The notes beneath the pieces are model-generated. The model saw only the letters and a list, made by a program, of their open reading frames with translations. It had not been told where the DNA came from and made no database searches. The position numbers were made by a program, and so were the translations under genes. A stretch of DNA of 64,000 bases from Strigamia acuminata (lineage: Eukaryota > Arthropoda > Chilopoda > Geophilomorpha > Linotaeniidae). Below are positions 1 to 11,306 of this stretch, piece after piece. The stretch lies in contig OX442321.1 in NCBI GenBank assembly GCA_949358305.1, forward strand, positions 5,235,605 to 5,299,604. The letters run 5' to 3'. Each line of letters starts with the position of its first letter. Position 1 is the first letter of the stretch.

Positions 1-56
1 AAAAATAGATAAATTCAGTAAAAAAAAAAACGATAATTTTTAATTTTATTTTCCAG

Positions 57-479
57 TTACGTCACTATGTACTTCTCAAAAAGCTGGGACGCCTACGTCG
101 CTCTGGACAAACTCCGCGGCCTCGAAGTCCCGCGAGGCAACGACATCACAAACAACTACAGCTGCTGGCTACTGGACAAAAAATCTGGTTCCATTCTTTT
201 CTAAAAAAAAAAATATATAACAATAATCACTTAATAATTCCAAAAAAAAACCCAAACAAACTGCAAAAAATTAATAGCAAAATCTCTTCCAATTTCCAGC
301 TCACAACATAATGCACCAAGAAGCAGTGACATTACGTCAACTGCGCACCCAACTGAATTCAATGAACGAACAAGGTATGTTCCCCACCCTTCACCCACCC
401 ACCCAACAAACAAACAAACAAAAAAATTACCCATCACATTGTACCTAGTCTTTCAGGTGATGGGGCCTTAAACCCCTAA
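57..479 (+). CDS. C-terminal exons of an unidentified protein (5' part outside window)
   Basis: Three exons can be joined in one frame: 57-187, 300-374 and 457-479, each after a TTTCAG/TTCCAG acceptor. The frame reads through SWDAYVALDKLRG, then NNYSCWLLDKK, then HNIMHQEAVTLRQLR, and ends GDGALNP-stop. The phases match (1, then 1), which supports the joins. The first donor (G|GTTCC) is weak; without that splice the frame would stop at about 204. I do not recognise the family. The last part is probably helical. The gene begins before position 1, so length and N-terminal domains are unknown. Confidence 0.5.
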
Positions 480-746
480 CAAGAGCCAAAGAAAGCCCCA
501 AAAAGCCCCGCAAAAAACCTTCCCCACCCCCACCCGTCCCCAACACAACAAGAGCACATTTTGCTCCCTTTGAAAAAAAATATAAAAATTAAAAAAAATT
601 AAAAAAGTTGCAAAGAGAGAAATAATTTTGTTTCTTGAAAATCTTTCTATTTGATTTAATCGCTCGGATGAATATGGAAGAGAGGAAATGAAGAAAGAGT
701 GCCTAACGGGCCGCCCACACCTCGCCGCCTTAGTAGCGGCGACAAA

Positions 747-3625
747 ATGGCGGCCCTCGGCAGTTAGTTTCCTCGCGCTTCCTCGTGCGACGACATGAAC
801 CGACTTGTTGTTTGCGTCTGACTTCTCCCCGCAGATCCATCTTTGCGGTCGCTATTCGTCGCCAACATTCCTAAGTCAGCCACCAAGGAATTGCTCGCGG
901 CCATATTTGCTGAGGCTCAAGACATCGTTCTTCCCTTGGCTGAGCCAGGGAAGAATAAAGGGTAAATTGAATACCAGAGAGAAAATATTTGTTTGAAAAA
1001 TTGAGCCCGGTTCGCTTGTTTATCGGGCGAGACCGGGTTTGGATTTTGCTGCTGTTTGTGGCGGACATTTTGATTTCTGGCGATGATGATTTTTCGTTTT
1101 CTTTTTCGTTCGTTTGTGTAGCGCAAACAAGATGATAATATTCTTCTCATTTGTTTGTTGTGATTATTATATATGGATATAATGATATTAGATGATGGTT
1201 GGTGATGTATAATGAGTATATTTTTATATATATTTGTTTAGAAGATGTTATACTTTGTGGAATTGTTTTTTTCACGCGATGGAAACAGTCAGAACGTCGG
1301 ATAATTCAAATTTGCATGGAAATTTTTGGAATTGTTTGAAAATTTCAAAATGTATATATTTATATATATATATTTATATATAATATGATATATAGAAATT
1401 ATTGGAATTGAAAAGAAGGGGATTTTAAGGAGATAAATGACCCTGAATGCCATTTGATTACTTATCCCTGTCTTGACCGAATTTAAATTTTTTTTTTGTT
1501 TTATTTTTCATTATTTTATTTCTGTTTTATTTTTTTTATTTTTTATTTTTTAGATTAATATGAGATTTAAATGATTAAATGAGATTTTAAAAAAGAAAAA
1601 AAAATTAGTTTAGTTGAATTGGCATTGCTTAAATAGAGGTTTGATTTAGTTTTCTTGCTTTTTTAGGTATTGCTACATCGAATTCAATGATGCGGAGAAA
1701 TTAGATGAATATCTCACCAAATACCAGGATATCAAAATTGAAGATGGGGAAGTTTCGGCTAAAATCATAATTCGAAAACTTGGTAAGAAATCGATTTAAA
1801 TCTGCACTTTTTATTAATTTTTTAATTTTCTCTCGATTTTTATTGATTTCTCTTGATTTTTTTAATGATTTCTCTTGATTTTTATTGATTTCTCTTAATT
1901 TTTATTGATTTTTTTCGATTTTTTAATGATTTCTCTTGATTTTTATTGATTTCTCTTAATTTTTATTGATTTTTCTCGATTTTTATTGATTTTTTAATGA
2001 TTTCTCTTGATTTTTATTGATTTCTCTTAATTTTTATTGATTTTTCTCGATTTTTATTGATTTCTCTTGATTTTTATTGATTTTTCTCGATTTTTATTGA
2101 TTTTTTTATGATTTCTCTTGATTTTTATTGATTTCTCTTAATTTTTATTGATTTTTCTCGATTTTTATTGATTTTTTTATGATTTCTCTTGATTTTTATT
2201 GATTTCTCTTAATTTTTATTGATTTTTCTCGATTTTTCTTGATTTTTTAATGATTTCTCTTGATTTCTCTTGATTTTTATTGATTTTTTTATTTATTCAG
2301 GCAATACTATGAACGATAAATCGAAAGATCGCGCCAATCGCCTGCTAAAGGCTCGATCGAAACAGCAAATATCTGATTTAGGTTAAACACAAACAATTTT
2401 AAGTGATTTTGAATATTTTAAAATGGTTTATTGTGTTAATTGCAGGTAAGAAATCGACAGTAGACAACCGCAAAAAGGTTCGACGTTCCAATTCATCTCA
2501 GGGTTACCGCGGTGGTAATTACAACAGAAACAACGAGAGATACAATCGGCAGCACCGTCAAGCGAGGCAGTACGGGTACCAGAATTACGGCCGTGGGGGA
2601 TCGCGAGATGGTGGTGAAAGGTGAAATCGAGACGTTTGGATTTAGAAATTGCGAGTTGGGAATTAATTGTTTTGTTTTGAATAGACGTGACCAAGGTGCA
2701 GCGGCTTTGGCTGCGATTCAGCAACTTTTGTCTAAACCAATGATGCGCGGAGGTGGACGCGGCGGTGGAAACAGCGGAAATTTTAGGCGCGGGAATAAGA
2801 GAAGGTTTTTGGGTGGGCCGTTTGACGATTTCGGAGGCGGCGATTATCAGATGCCACCGCCAAAAGCTCCTCGTCGATACGATGCACCTATGGGTAAGAT
2901 ATTTTTCTTTTTAATTGGGGAGTAAGCTTTTGTGACGTTAATATTTTGTGGAAATTTGCAAAACACTAAAATTTGACAAAATTCGTCAAAATTTGACAGA
3001 AATTATCTAAAAACTGACAAAATACAGTGAAAACTTGACAAATTTCAACAAATTTCATCTAAAAATTGACAAATTTCAACAAATTTCATCCAAAAATTGA
3101 CAAATTTCAACAAATTTCATCCAAAAATTGACAAAATTCAACAAATTTCATCCAAAAATTGACAAATTTCAACAAATTTCATCAAAAATTGACAAATTTT
3201 AACAAATTTCATCCAAAAATTGACAAAATTCAATAAATTTTATCGAAAAATTGACAAATTTTAACAAATTTCATCAAAATATTGACAAATTTCAACAAAT
3301 TTCATCAAAAAATTGACAAATTTCAACAAAATTCATCAAAAAATTGACAAATTCAAAAAAATTTACAATTCTAACAAAACTTAATTTCCATTTAGAATAT
3401 CCTCCAATGGAAGGACCCACAGGACATTTCTACGAAGACAACTACGAAGGTTGGGGCGGAGCAAATTCCTTCGCTCAAGCTGGAGGTTATGGTGGAGGTG
3501 GTTACATGGGCGGCGGCGGGGGTGGTGGAGGTGGCGGCGGTGGAGGCGGATACGGCGGCGGCGGGGGAGCAGGTGGCGACGGCCGGCGTAGGAAAAACTT
3601 CCGGAAATTCAACAAGAGGAATTAA
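747..3625 (+). CDS. RNA-binding protein, one RRM plus RGG/glycine-rich tail (hnRNP-like)
   Basis: Seven exons: 747-762, 835-961, 1667-1782, 2301-2381, 2446-2620, 2685-2893 and 3396-3625, giving 317 residues with all phases matching. The start ATG sits in AAAATGGCGGC and the first exon holds five codons (MAALG). An N-terminal RRM has RNP2 SLFVANIP and RNP1 KGYCYIEF, split across the exon 2/3 junction. After a basic linker come Gly/Arg/Tyr-rich segments (GRGGSRDGGER, MRGGGRGGGN) and a poly-Gly run encoded near 3480-3580, ending RRKNFRKFNKRN. This architecture is typical of nuclear hnRNP-type proteins that bind and package RNA and can phase-separate. The orthologue cannot be fixed by eye. The very short first exon is the least certain part. 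Confidence 0.8.
1800..2298 (+). repeat. Intronic short tandem repeat, about 20 bp units
   Basis: This intron of the RRM/RGG gene is almost entirely degenerate copies of a TTTTTATTGATTTCTCTTGA-like unit, with variants TTTTTCTCGA and TTTTTTAATGA. It is pyrimidine-rich on the transcribed gene's sense strand. No open gene is seen. Confidence 0.85.
2950..3385 (+). repeat. Intronic tandem repeat, about 30 bp units
   Basis: This intron of the same gene is filled with imperfect units built from AAAATTGACAAATTTCAAC followed by AAATTTCATC, about a dozen copies. It is unrelated in sequence to the preceding intron's repeat. Confidence 0.85.
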
Positions 3626-4690
3626 CGAATCTTAAGAAAGCAAAATTTCGTTTCTTTTGACATTTGTAGCCCGAAATTCCGTGTTAAGAACAAACTTTTT
3701 TATAACATTGTGATTATATTATTATAATTAACGTTATCATTTCCCTATGTTTTTTATTTTATATTTTTTAATGTTTTGCTGGTGATATAACTTAGCGTAT
3801 ATGTTATTAAGTAGTTCATTGCTGCTCGCAGCTCATTCATCTATGGAGAAAACGAAGGAAAAACAACATTTAAAATAATCTTTTTAATATTTTCACTGTT
3901 GTCATTAGTGCAGTGTAATATTTTCAACTTGTTATTTATATCGTAATTAAATATCTGGATGTATTATTAATTTGTTATTATTATTATTATTTCGATTTTA
4001 TTTCCTGGTAAAGGCCGCAGTCTCGAAAAACAAACGAAAAGTCATAAATCGGGTGGGAAAAAAAAATGCAGAATAAATCCAGAAAATCCTGTTTAAAAAA
4101 AGTCTAAAAACATAGCAAAAGCCTGTAAAAATGTCTAAAAATGGGAAAAATCCTGTAAAGACGTCTAAAAACATGGAAAAATCCACTAAAAATGTCTAAA
4201 ACATGAAAAAATCTACTAAAACCGTCAAGTGAGCTTGTAAATGAGTCCCGCTTTAAACTTGTACTAGCAAGCTTTGGAATTTTACCCGCTCCCTTGTGTT
4301 TACACATTTAAAACATCGAAATCCTGCAAAAAACTGCAAAAACAGGCAAAATACTGCAAAAACAGGCAAAATCTTGTAAAAAAGTGCAAAAACAGGCAAA
4401 ATCTTGTAAAAAAGTGCAAAAACAGACAAAACCCTGTGAAAAATTAGGTAAAAAGAAGTAAAAACGCGTATTAAACTCGTTTGAAACGGCTGGAAATTAT
4501 TAAAAACTAATAAAATCTAAATATATTATTTAAATAAAAGTAATTTTTAATTTTAGTCAAACCAGGACTTTTCCCATCAATTCTCTTTCAAATTCTACTC
4601 TCACTGCTCAATGGAAGACAAAAATCATTTTATTCACGCAGCATTACATGATCGGTATTGGTAGTAGACATTGAATATTAAATTTCACTT
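3626..4690. other. Intergenic DNA between two convergent genes; degenerate repeats
   Basis: It holds the 3' UTR of the RRM/RGG gene and then low-complexity DNA. Around 4080-4220 there are copies of AAAAATCCTGTAAAAACGTC, and around 4320-4440 of TGCAAAAACAGGCAAAAT. No reading frame here has splice or coding character. Confidence 0.6.
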
Positions 4691-5815
4691 TTATTTAACA
4701 AACATGCTTTTCAACGACGAACACAAAGACACGTCCTGAATGCTTTCCTCGCCCGCCTTAACACCAACACCACCAACCGCTTCGTCTCCCGATGCGCGGC
4801 GCTCGCCCAGATACGACTCGATCGCATTTCCCAGAACGTTGACGTCCACCACGCTCCTCTCGTCCCACGGGATCCCCGCCGTTTCCTTGACATCTTCGAT
4901 CACCACCTGCACCTTGCTGCTCATTTTCGGCGAGTTCTCCGAACCGCTCGAACACGAATCCAAAACGTCATCTTCCGGCGACTCGGAAGTGAGACGAATC
5001 TGAATGACATTCTTCCTCTCTTCCGCCTGTTTACCTTCGCCCGTTTCTTGGACACGCGCGCCCGACTTGTTATTCCACGAAAACCAAACGGGTGTTTCCG
5101 CCGAACTACTTCCTTTGCGCGGGATGCGAAAAACGGACGAATCGAACGACAAAGAACGGTAATTCTTCATCCGCTCGCGCTTCACATCTCCCGGACGTCT
5201 GCCCGTCGCGGTGGTGGTCAGAATGGAGCGTAAATCTGAATTGGAACAAATGATTCCCGTAGCCTGCTCGCCCAAGCCCGACGTGGATGCCGCGGATGAA
5301 GCCGCCGCTGCGGCGCACGAACCCGATGTGTCCGAATGAAACGACGCTCTTTGTTTGAAGAAATCGGCGGCCGTGTTCGGATTCGGCAGCTGGATGAGTC
5401 CGAATTTTTTCAATTCGTTCTTTTTCGTTCCTTTTTGTTTCGGGGATGATGGCGATTTCGTCTCGTCTTCGCTGTCCTGATGGTGAACGGAAAATGCTCT
5501 TTTCAGCCGTTTCGAAATGACTGCATCGGCGGATGGTTTTCGGTGTGCTGCGGTCGGTGGACTCGTACTGGCACTCGCACTGGCACTGGTACTGCTACTG
5601 GCACAGGTGCTGGTTCGGTTTTCCACTGATTTCTCTCCAATTTCATCTTTTTCGCTCGATTTTCTTCTCTGTCGTTGTGGAAATCGAAAGAACTCTTTGC
5701 CCGTGGTCGGGGATGGAGATAAACGAGCTTTAGCTTGATCCGTAATAGAGGGAATGTTAGTGGAGTCGGTCGTGGAACGTTTGCTATTCGAACACCGCGT
5801 GAGTTCGGTTGTCAT
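4691..5815 (-). CDS. Unidentified low-complexity nuclear-type protein, 374 aa, single exon
   Basis: One uninterrupted frame with an ATG at 5815 and a TAA that overlaps an AATAAA poly(A) signal (AAATAAAAG). The base composition (GC-rich third positions) differs sharply from the flanks, as expected of real coding DNA. The protein is mostly disordered: a Ser/Ala/Thr-rich run at about residues 70-90, basic clusters (QRQRRKSSEK near 47-56, SKRLKRAF near 104), a Ser/Ala run near 165-180, a short conserved-looking patch around YRSLSFDSSVFRIPRK (about 220-235), and an acidic C-terminal third ending SLKSMFVK. No enzyme or known domain is recognised. Basic patches suggest nuclear location, which is inference. 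Confidence 0.7.
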   Translation of the reverse strand: MTTELTRCSNSKRSTTDSTNIPSITDQAKARLSPSPTTGKEFFRFPQRQRRKSSEKDEIGEKSVENRTSTCASSSTSASASASTSPPTAAHRKPSADAVISKRLKRAFSVHHQDSEDETKSPSSPKQKGTKKNELKKFGLIQLPNPNTAADFFKQRASFHSDTSGSCAAAAASSAASTSGLGEQATGIICSNSDLRSILTTTATGRRPGDVKRERMKNYRSLSFDSSVFRIPRKGSSSAETPVWFSWNNKSGARVQETGEGKQAEERKNVIQIRLTSESPEDDVLDSCSSGSENSPKMSSKVQVVIEDVKETAGIPWDERSVVDVNVLGNAIESYLGERRASGDEAVGGVGVKAGEESIQDVSLCSSLKSMFVK

Positions 5816-6347
5816 AGCTTCAACCTATTTTTTTGTCAAAAGAGAAGAAAACTCATCCGTTTTAGTTCGCTTTAACCTTTTCCTTTTTAAATTGAGTGGA
5901 AATGTGATCACTACAGCGCGACCATTAACCTTTCAATTTTATTGAAAAAAAATTTTTTGAAATTTCTTTTCTTTTTTTCTTTTTGAAATAAAATACTCGA
6001 AAATAAAAATGTTCGTGCGTAATTGAAATTGTAAATAGTCACACCTTTGTCCACTAATTAATGATTAAACGAGGCGGAATATTGATCTTTTGCAGCGGCG
6101 AATTTCACCGCTTTAAAACTGTATCGAAAAAAATCGTGTTTTAAGCCTAATGAAACCCATTTGACGTAATGCGAATATCGTGCCAAGTGACAACATTTAA
6201 TGCGTTTATATTATAACAAGTAAATATAAAAAACTAAGTTTTTAGAAAAATGCTTTTATATTGGTGCTTTAAATCGCAGAATGTTTCGTGATCGCCATTA
6301 TACCGTGCCAAAAGACGTTTTAAAGCAGAACTTCTTCTTAACAAAAT
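5816..6347. other. Intergenic, no gene seen
   Basis: Upstream flank of the intronless gene. It is AT-rich, with no convincing frame and no repeat. Confidence 0.5.
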
Positions 6348-6837
6348 AGAGTTTGCGGGATGCATTTTTCCCTTACAGTTAAAGACTATACGGTATAAAA
6401 ATAGTGTAAGGGGAAAATGATAAATTAAGTTTTTGCGGGCTGCACTTTTCCCTTATCACTACACTATTTCAGCCAACTACTGACAGTTAGTAATTTTGGG
6501 CCTAAAAATTCAATTTGGGGGCGTAAATGTGCAAATTTCTGCATAAAATTCCATTATTATGCCTATAAAGTATGGTTTTGGGCCTAAAATTCAATTTTGG
6601 GCCTCGCTTATCATTCAATCTACGTATCTATAACTGTGATGTGTTTGATCGGGACAACAAAATAATCGCCATTTGCAATGGGCAAAGCTAACAATTTAGT
6701 GTTCTCAATTCTGATTGGCTGCGCTATATTTTAATTTAGTGTTGAAAACAATACACTAAAGATTTTTCCCTTACGATATGGCACTAAAATAGTGTATCGT
6801 GGAGCAAAATAAAGAAAAAATGCATCCCGCAAACTCT
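6348..6837. mobile_element. Small non-autonomous inverted-repeat element (MITE-like), 490 bp
   Basis: Left end 6348-6371 starts AGAGTTTGCGGGATGCATTT. Right end 6814-6837 is its reverse complement with 22 of 24 bases matching. An internal diverged copy of the end motif (TTTGCGGGCTGCACTTTTCC) lies near 6426-6450. There is no coding capacity. The interior (6480-6610) contains GGGCCTAAAATTC motifs also seen in the PPM1K intron repeat. No clear target-site duplication is visible, so the exact ends may be a few bases off. Confidence 0.65.
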
Positions 6838-6840
6838 CTA

Positions 6841-7085
6841 ATACCGTATTTTATCGATTAAGAGCCGTGGATCTTATTCAAAACTGCCATTTTTGTTAGC
6901 AATTACAATTTCGGTTTTTGTTTAATGTAACTAACGAAGTCTGAACGTCACGAACGAAGCATATGTTCATCGTTCGTGAGGTTAAATACGGAAACAATAC
7001 TGTACTTTTGCTAAAATACGGTATTCTTGACGTCTCAGCCGCGGCTACTATTCGAGGGCGACTCTTAATCGGTAAAATACGGTAT
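6841..7085. mobile_element. Second small inverted-repeat element (MITE-like), 245 bp
   Basis: Left arm 6841-6865 begins ATACCGTATTTTATCGATTA. Right arm 7061-7085 is its reverse complement with 23 of 25 bases matching. The interior is non-coding. It abuts the previous element almost directly, so the two may be nested or may have inserted next to each other. ATACGGTAT-like ends also occur at about 32855 and 34170, so the family may be dispersed in this genome. Confidence 0.65.
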
Positions 7086-7269
7086 ACGAACAGATAGGAA
7101 TTTTTATTTTAACCAGGTTTAGCCCGGTTTCAGAATTTAACAAACCCTTTTTGATACCGAAACAATCGAAAAAAGTATCAGGGCGAACATTCGGCCGCCA
7201 TTATAGTACGCGGGTTCCGCCAGGTGTCGTTAGCAACACCGGAAGTTGAAACAAACACAAACATTCGAG

Positions 7270-7274
<5 letters not shown>

Positions 7275-7338
<64 letters not shown>

Positions 7339-7340
7339 AC
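7275..7340. repeat. (TAAA)n microsatellite
   Basis: About 16 uninterrupted TAAA units. Such tails often mark the 3' end of non-LTR retrotransposons, but no retrotransposon sequence is recognisable beside this one. Confidence 0.95.
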
Positions 7341-9040
7341 GCCTTTAAAAAGGGTGAGAGCAGGCAAAAATGATTTTCCAGATAAGTAAACACTTATTTT
7401 ATCGCCCTCATTTTATCGATTTTTTTACCACCCCGAAAAAAATAAAAATTCTGCGGCGAATTTCATTAACGATATCGCATCACTCAATACAAATAAAATA
7501 AAAAAATAATAATATAATAAAAAAAATTAGTAGAAAAATAAAAAAAATATATTGCAATAGAAACCAAAAATAAAAACGAAGAAAGGAGGACGAAAAAAAA
7601 CTCGTTATTTCTTAATTGCTCGTTGTTTTTTCGTCTTACAGACCCCCAAAGGAAAAAATCAAATTTCTAAACTCAAAGATAAAATAGATAAAATATTATT
7701 AGCGCTCGTGCACGCCACAAAACTGTATTACCGTCGTCGAAAATACATAATAAATGAAGCTAAATTGGACTAAACTAACGAGCTTTTCATTTATATACGC
7801 GTAATCACGTTGATGCCATGCAAAAAGCCAACCTTAAGGCGGTCAATTTGGTTGTTGATTTCTATCAAAACCGGAGCTTACGAACTAACAAGGCTTGGCT
7901 CGTTACTACAAATATTTCCAACCGTAAAATAAAAACAACAAAAATATATAAACAATTTTTCCAAAAAAAAAAAAAAAAAAAAATACAAATATTTTTTATA
8001 AAAAAAAAAAATAAAAATTTTTCAAAAAAAAAAATCGAAAAAAATCGGAAAAATCGTCGACAAAACCGTAATCCACTGCAAAACAATCACGAAAATCACT
8101 CTCAAAATTCGCCTCGTTACCATTTCGCCACCTCGAGTGTTTACCCCCGCCAAAACCAACAAATCCAAACCATTCATCGCATTTATGCAACAGGTCCCAA
8201 CCTACCGTGTGTTCATTGCACGATCCGAAGCGCTATTTTGATTTGTGCACCGGGGTTCGGCTGATTTTCTTGCCGGAGGAAAGTAAAGCTTTCAGATGCA
8301 CAAGTTGCCATGACAACACGGCGCGCAATGCACCAATCACAACCCCCAAACCTAAACTACACCTGCGTTGATAAGTGCACGAGCAGTCGCTCTCTACTTA
8401 TTACACGACCACAAAACAAAATAAAATATACACAAAAAAATATATTTTTCTTTCGTCAATTACACGAAATTCGAGCGGAAATTTGAGCGATGGCGAGCGG
8501 CGCACGTGTCATCGAAGCTCCGAGCGGAGCAGCGGACAAACAAAAGAGGATTCGAATTGCAAAAATGAAAGGGAAGAGAAAGGACAGTGCATTATGCCAA
8601 CAATGACACGTTATTGGTTCCACGAGTGCTTGGAGGTGTAGGTGTTTGGGTGGGAAAAGGTTTAGAGGATTTTTTTAGGGCCAAAATTGAATTTGTGTTC
8701 GCCTTATAAACGATTTATTGATTTCATTTAAAAGCCGTACTCGGCGAAAGCAATTTGATATTTATCACTCGTTGCATTCCTGCACTCGTTTTAGATGTGG
8801 TTTTATTATGCAAATGTGGGCTTTGGAGTTTGGAATTAATTAGTCAGTTTGTTAATTAAATTAGGTTTGGTTGGAACGGATTGGAGTTACACAATAGGAA
8901 TTAAGATGGCGGTTGAATTTCCGTCGATCTGTGCTGAGATAAGAGTGGGAACTTGAACGAGTTTAATCGCACGTTTACATCAAGGACCCGGAAGAGAACT
9001 TCCGACGGGGAGAAGTCTTAGCAATATTTTCAAGCCAAAA
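7341..9040. other. Intergenic, no supported gene
   Basis: AT-rich to about 8040, then a less AT-rich segment (8090-8530) with promoter-like character, then AT-rich again. Open frames exist (for example 7818-8264, poly-Lys/Asn), but they are low-complexity and have no coding signature. A non-coding exon or an unrecognised 5' exon in 8090-8530 cannot be excluded. Confidence 0.45.
8304..8317. promoter_or_regulatory. Candidate RFX X-box
   Basis: GTTGCCATGACAAC matches the imperfect palindrome bound by RFX factors (GTTGCCATGGCAAC type) with one difference. CCAATCAC follows at 8331, giving an X-box/CCAAT pairing. It lies in the GC-richer segment, but no target gene has been identified. Confidence 0.35.
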
Positions 9041-9041
9041 T

Positions 9042-9430
9042 ATGCAATTTCATGCGAAAAAATGCGTTTTCAGACAAAAGAATGCATTTTCATGCGAAAT
9101 AATGCATTTTCAGACCAAAATAATGCATTTTCAGACCAAAATAATGCAATTTCATGCGAAAAAATGCGTTTTCAGACAAAAGAATGCATTTTCATGCGAA
9201 ATAATGCATTTTCAGACCGAAATAATGCATTTTCAGACCAAAATAATGCAATTTCATGCGAAAAAATGCGTTTTCAGACAAAAGAATGCATTTTCATGCA
9301 AAAAAATGCATTTTCAGACCGAAATAATGCATTTCCAGACCGAAAAAATGCATTTTCAGACCAAAAAAAATGCATTTTCAGACCAAAAGAATGCATTTTC
9401 AGACCAAAAGAATGCATTTTCAGACAAATA
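9042..9430. repeat. Minisatellite, about 20 bp units in a 102 bp higher-order repeat
   Basis: Units alternate between AATGCATTTTCAGACCAAAA and a TTTCATGCGAAAAAATGC variant. The block beginning ATGCAATTTCATGCG recurs at 9042, 9144 and 9246, exactly 102 bp apart, before decaying into simple units. Long open frames across it are repeat artefacts. Confidence 0.9.
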
Positions 9431-9558
9431 ATACATTCATGGACAAAACATATGCATTTTTATCTGAAAAACTCTATTTTGTATTAGATACGTATATCGT
9501 AAAACATTTCCACACAATTCATCGAAAAAACTACAAATAAATAAAGAAATATATTTTA

Positions 9559-9712
9559 TTACACCACCGGTAATTTTTCTCCATCTCGAAGCGTCACAGT
9601 CAACTCAACTGATTGGTGTTTCTTGCTTCCCGCACGGAAATTGTTCCAGGAATTTAATTTAGTTTGAATTTCTCGATCATTTTCGATAAACGTGGCCGTA
9701 AGAAAATCTAAG
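9559..9712 (-). CDS. Possible terminal exon of an unidentified minus-strand gene
   Basis: A minus-strand frame runs to a stop at 9559 (…TVTLRDGEKLPVV) and an AATAAA signal follows within about 10 bases. A plausible acceptor (TTACCTTAG) lies at 9713. No matching upstream exon was found before the innexin promoter. It may be a relic or chance. I do not recognise the peptide. Confidence 0.2.
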
Positions 9713-9806
9713 GTAACAGGAAATTGCATCACCCCCACATATAGCAATACGGGAAAATCAACCCTCGCTTAAAATTATGATTAATTATCGCTCATACGCT
9801 CACATG

Positions 9807-9814
9807 TATAAAAG
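9807..9814 (+). promoter_or_regulatory. TATA box of the innexin gene
   Basis: TATAAAAG lies about 30 bp before the likely start of a short 5' UTR exon. That exon ends at the donor TAA|GTAAGT (9879/9880) and joins the coding exon after an acceptor at 9954-9956. A TATA box, a short leader exon and then the ATG is a coherent promoter arrangement. Confidence 0.6.
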
Positions 9815-9965
9815 CACTCACTCACTCCCATTCCCCAACAACACAAACTACACTCGGGCCACGGCCGATTCACACCTAAGTAAGTCCGCGCGAAAAAAAG
9901 AAACAAATCAAAAAATACAATTTTCACTAACAAAATCAACTAACCATTACTTACAGCACTACGTC

Positions 9966-11212
9966 ATGTTCCTTTTCGACGGTCTAAAATCACTTCTGCC
10001 TAAAATCAACAGCACAATCATCGATAATCATGCCTTTCGACTCCACTACAAAGTAACCGTTGTCGCACTCATCGCCTTTGTCATTCTTGCGACGAGTCGC
10101 GAGCACATCGGCGAGCCAATCGCGTGCATGCGTGGCGGCGGCGGTGTGCCCGAAAATGTTCTCAATCAGTTTTGCTGGGTTAATGGCACGCATTCCAATC
10201 CCTCGTCTTTCGACAAGGTCGTAGGCGAAGACAGTATTATCTATCACGGAGTCGGTCCACAGCACAAACCAGAGGACGTCGTTTTTCATAAATACTATCA
10301 ATGGGTGGCGTTTATGCTCTTTCTTCAGGCCGTTATGTTTTATATCCCGAGATACTTGTGGAAGATGTGGGAAGGCGGCAAGATGAAGATGCTACTTCTC
10401 GAAATGTATACTCCCATCATGGAACCGGAAGAAAAGACGAAGAAAATCAATTTACTTCACGATTATTTCATGAGTAATTTGCGCTACCACAACGGCTATC
10501 TCTACAGGTGAGTTTTCAGTAATGTTTTTTTTTTCCAGTTCACTTATGAATTATGGCTTACAACTTCATCTCGTAATGATTAATTCACAACTGAACTGTA
10601 AATTGAAAAAATTTGGAGTTTTACTTATTTTTATTGATTTTTAGATACGTCGCTTGTGAAATGATCAATTTCCTCAATATTTTGGGCCAAATTTATCTGA
10701 CCGATCGATTCCTCGGATGGGAATTCCTCACTTTCGGTACGCGAGTCATGCGCTACGTGAGCGACGACGAAGCCTCCTACACGGACCCCATGGTCCGTGT
10801 TTTCCCCCGATTGACTAAATGCACGTTCTTCAACATAGGCCCTAGTGGGACCATGCAACGCCACGATGCCTTGTGCGTGCTCCCGCTCAACATCGTCAAC
10901 GAAAAGATCTACATCTTCCTGTGGTTCTGGTTCTTCACGTTGGCCGTCGTCACCGGCGTCAACCTCATCTACCGAATAGTCACTCTTCGATTGGCCACGC
11001 TCAGAGTTCTCCTGCTGCGAGCGCGAGCCGTCATGATCCCCATCTCCGTCATCTCTACCGTGGTGCAACGCGTGCAGGTCGGTGATTGGTTCATTCTGTA
11101 TTTGCTCAGTAAAAACATGCACCATCTTGTTTTCGCCGAATTCGTGGAGAAATTGTACGAAAGCGTCGGCAAAAAACCGATTAAAGACAAGAAACAAGAG
11201 GAATATTTATGA
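9966..11212 (+). CDS. inx: Innexin, gap-junction channel subunit
   Basis: Two coding exons, 9966-10507 and 10645-11212, give 369 residues, the usual innexin length. The start MFLFDGLKSLL is the expected innexin N-terminus; an upstream in-frame ATG (9777) lies before the TATA box and the leader intron and is rejected. Four membrane segments are visible. The signature YYQWV is at residues 110-114 entering TM2. Each extracellular loop has its paired cysteines: C54 and C70 in loop 1, C240 and C258 in loop 2. The block CVLPLNIVNEKIY precedes TM3-4. An NGT glycosylation sequon lies in loop 1. Innexins form intercellular channels and hemichannels in the plasma membrane. AATAAA is at 11241. The gene converges on PPM1K; the two stop codons are 94 bp apart. 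Which innexin class it belongs to needs a tree. Confidence 0.95.
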
Positions 11213-11306
11213 CGAAAATTATGAAAATGATTTTTTTTGTAATAAATATATTTATTTTCTATATATTTTTTTTTTTACAATAAAAATATCGTTTTGTGAT
11301 TATTAA

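Noticed and set aside
9042-9487. Frames rich in NAFSDQ and MHFQTK repeats
   Set aside because: Translation of the 20 bp/102 bp minisatellite; no coding support.
10631-11197. 188-codon antisense frame across the second innexin exon
   Set aside because: Shadow of the GC-rich innexin coding strand; no family resemblance.
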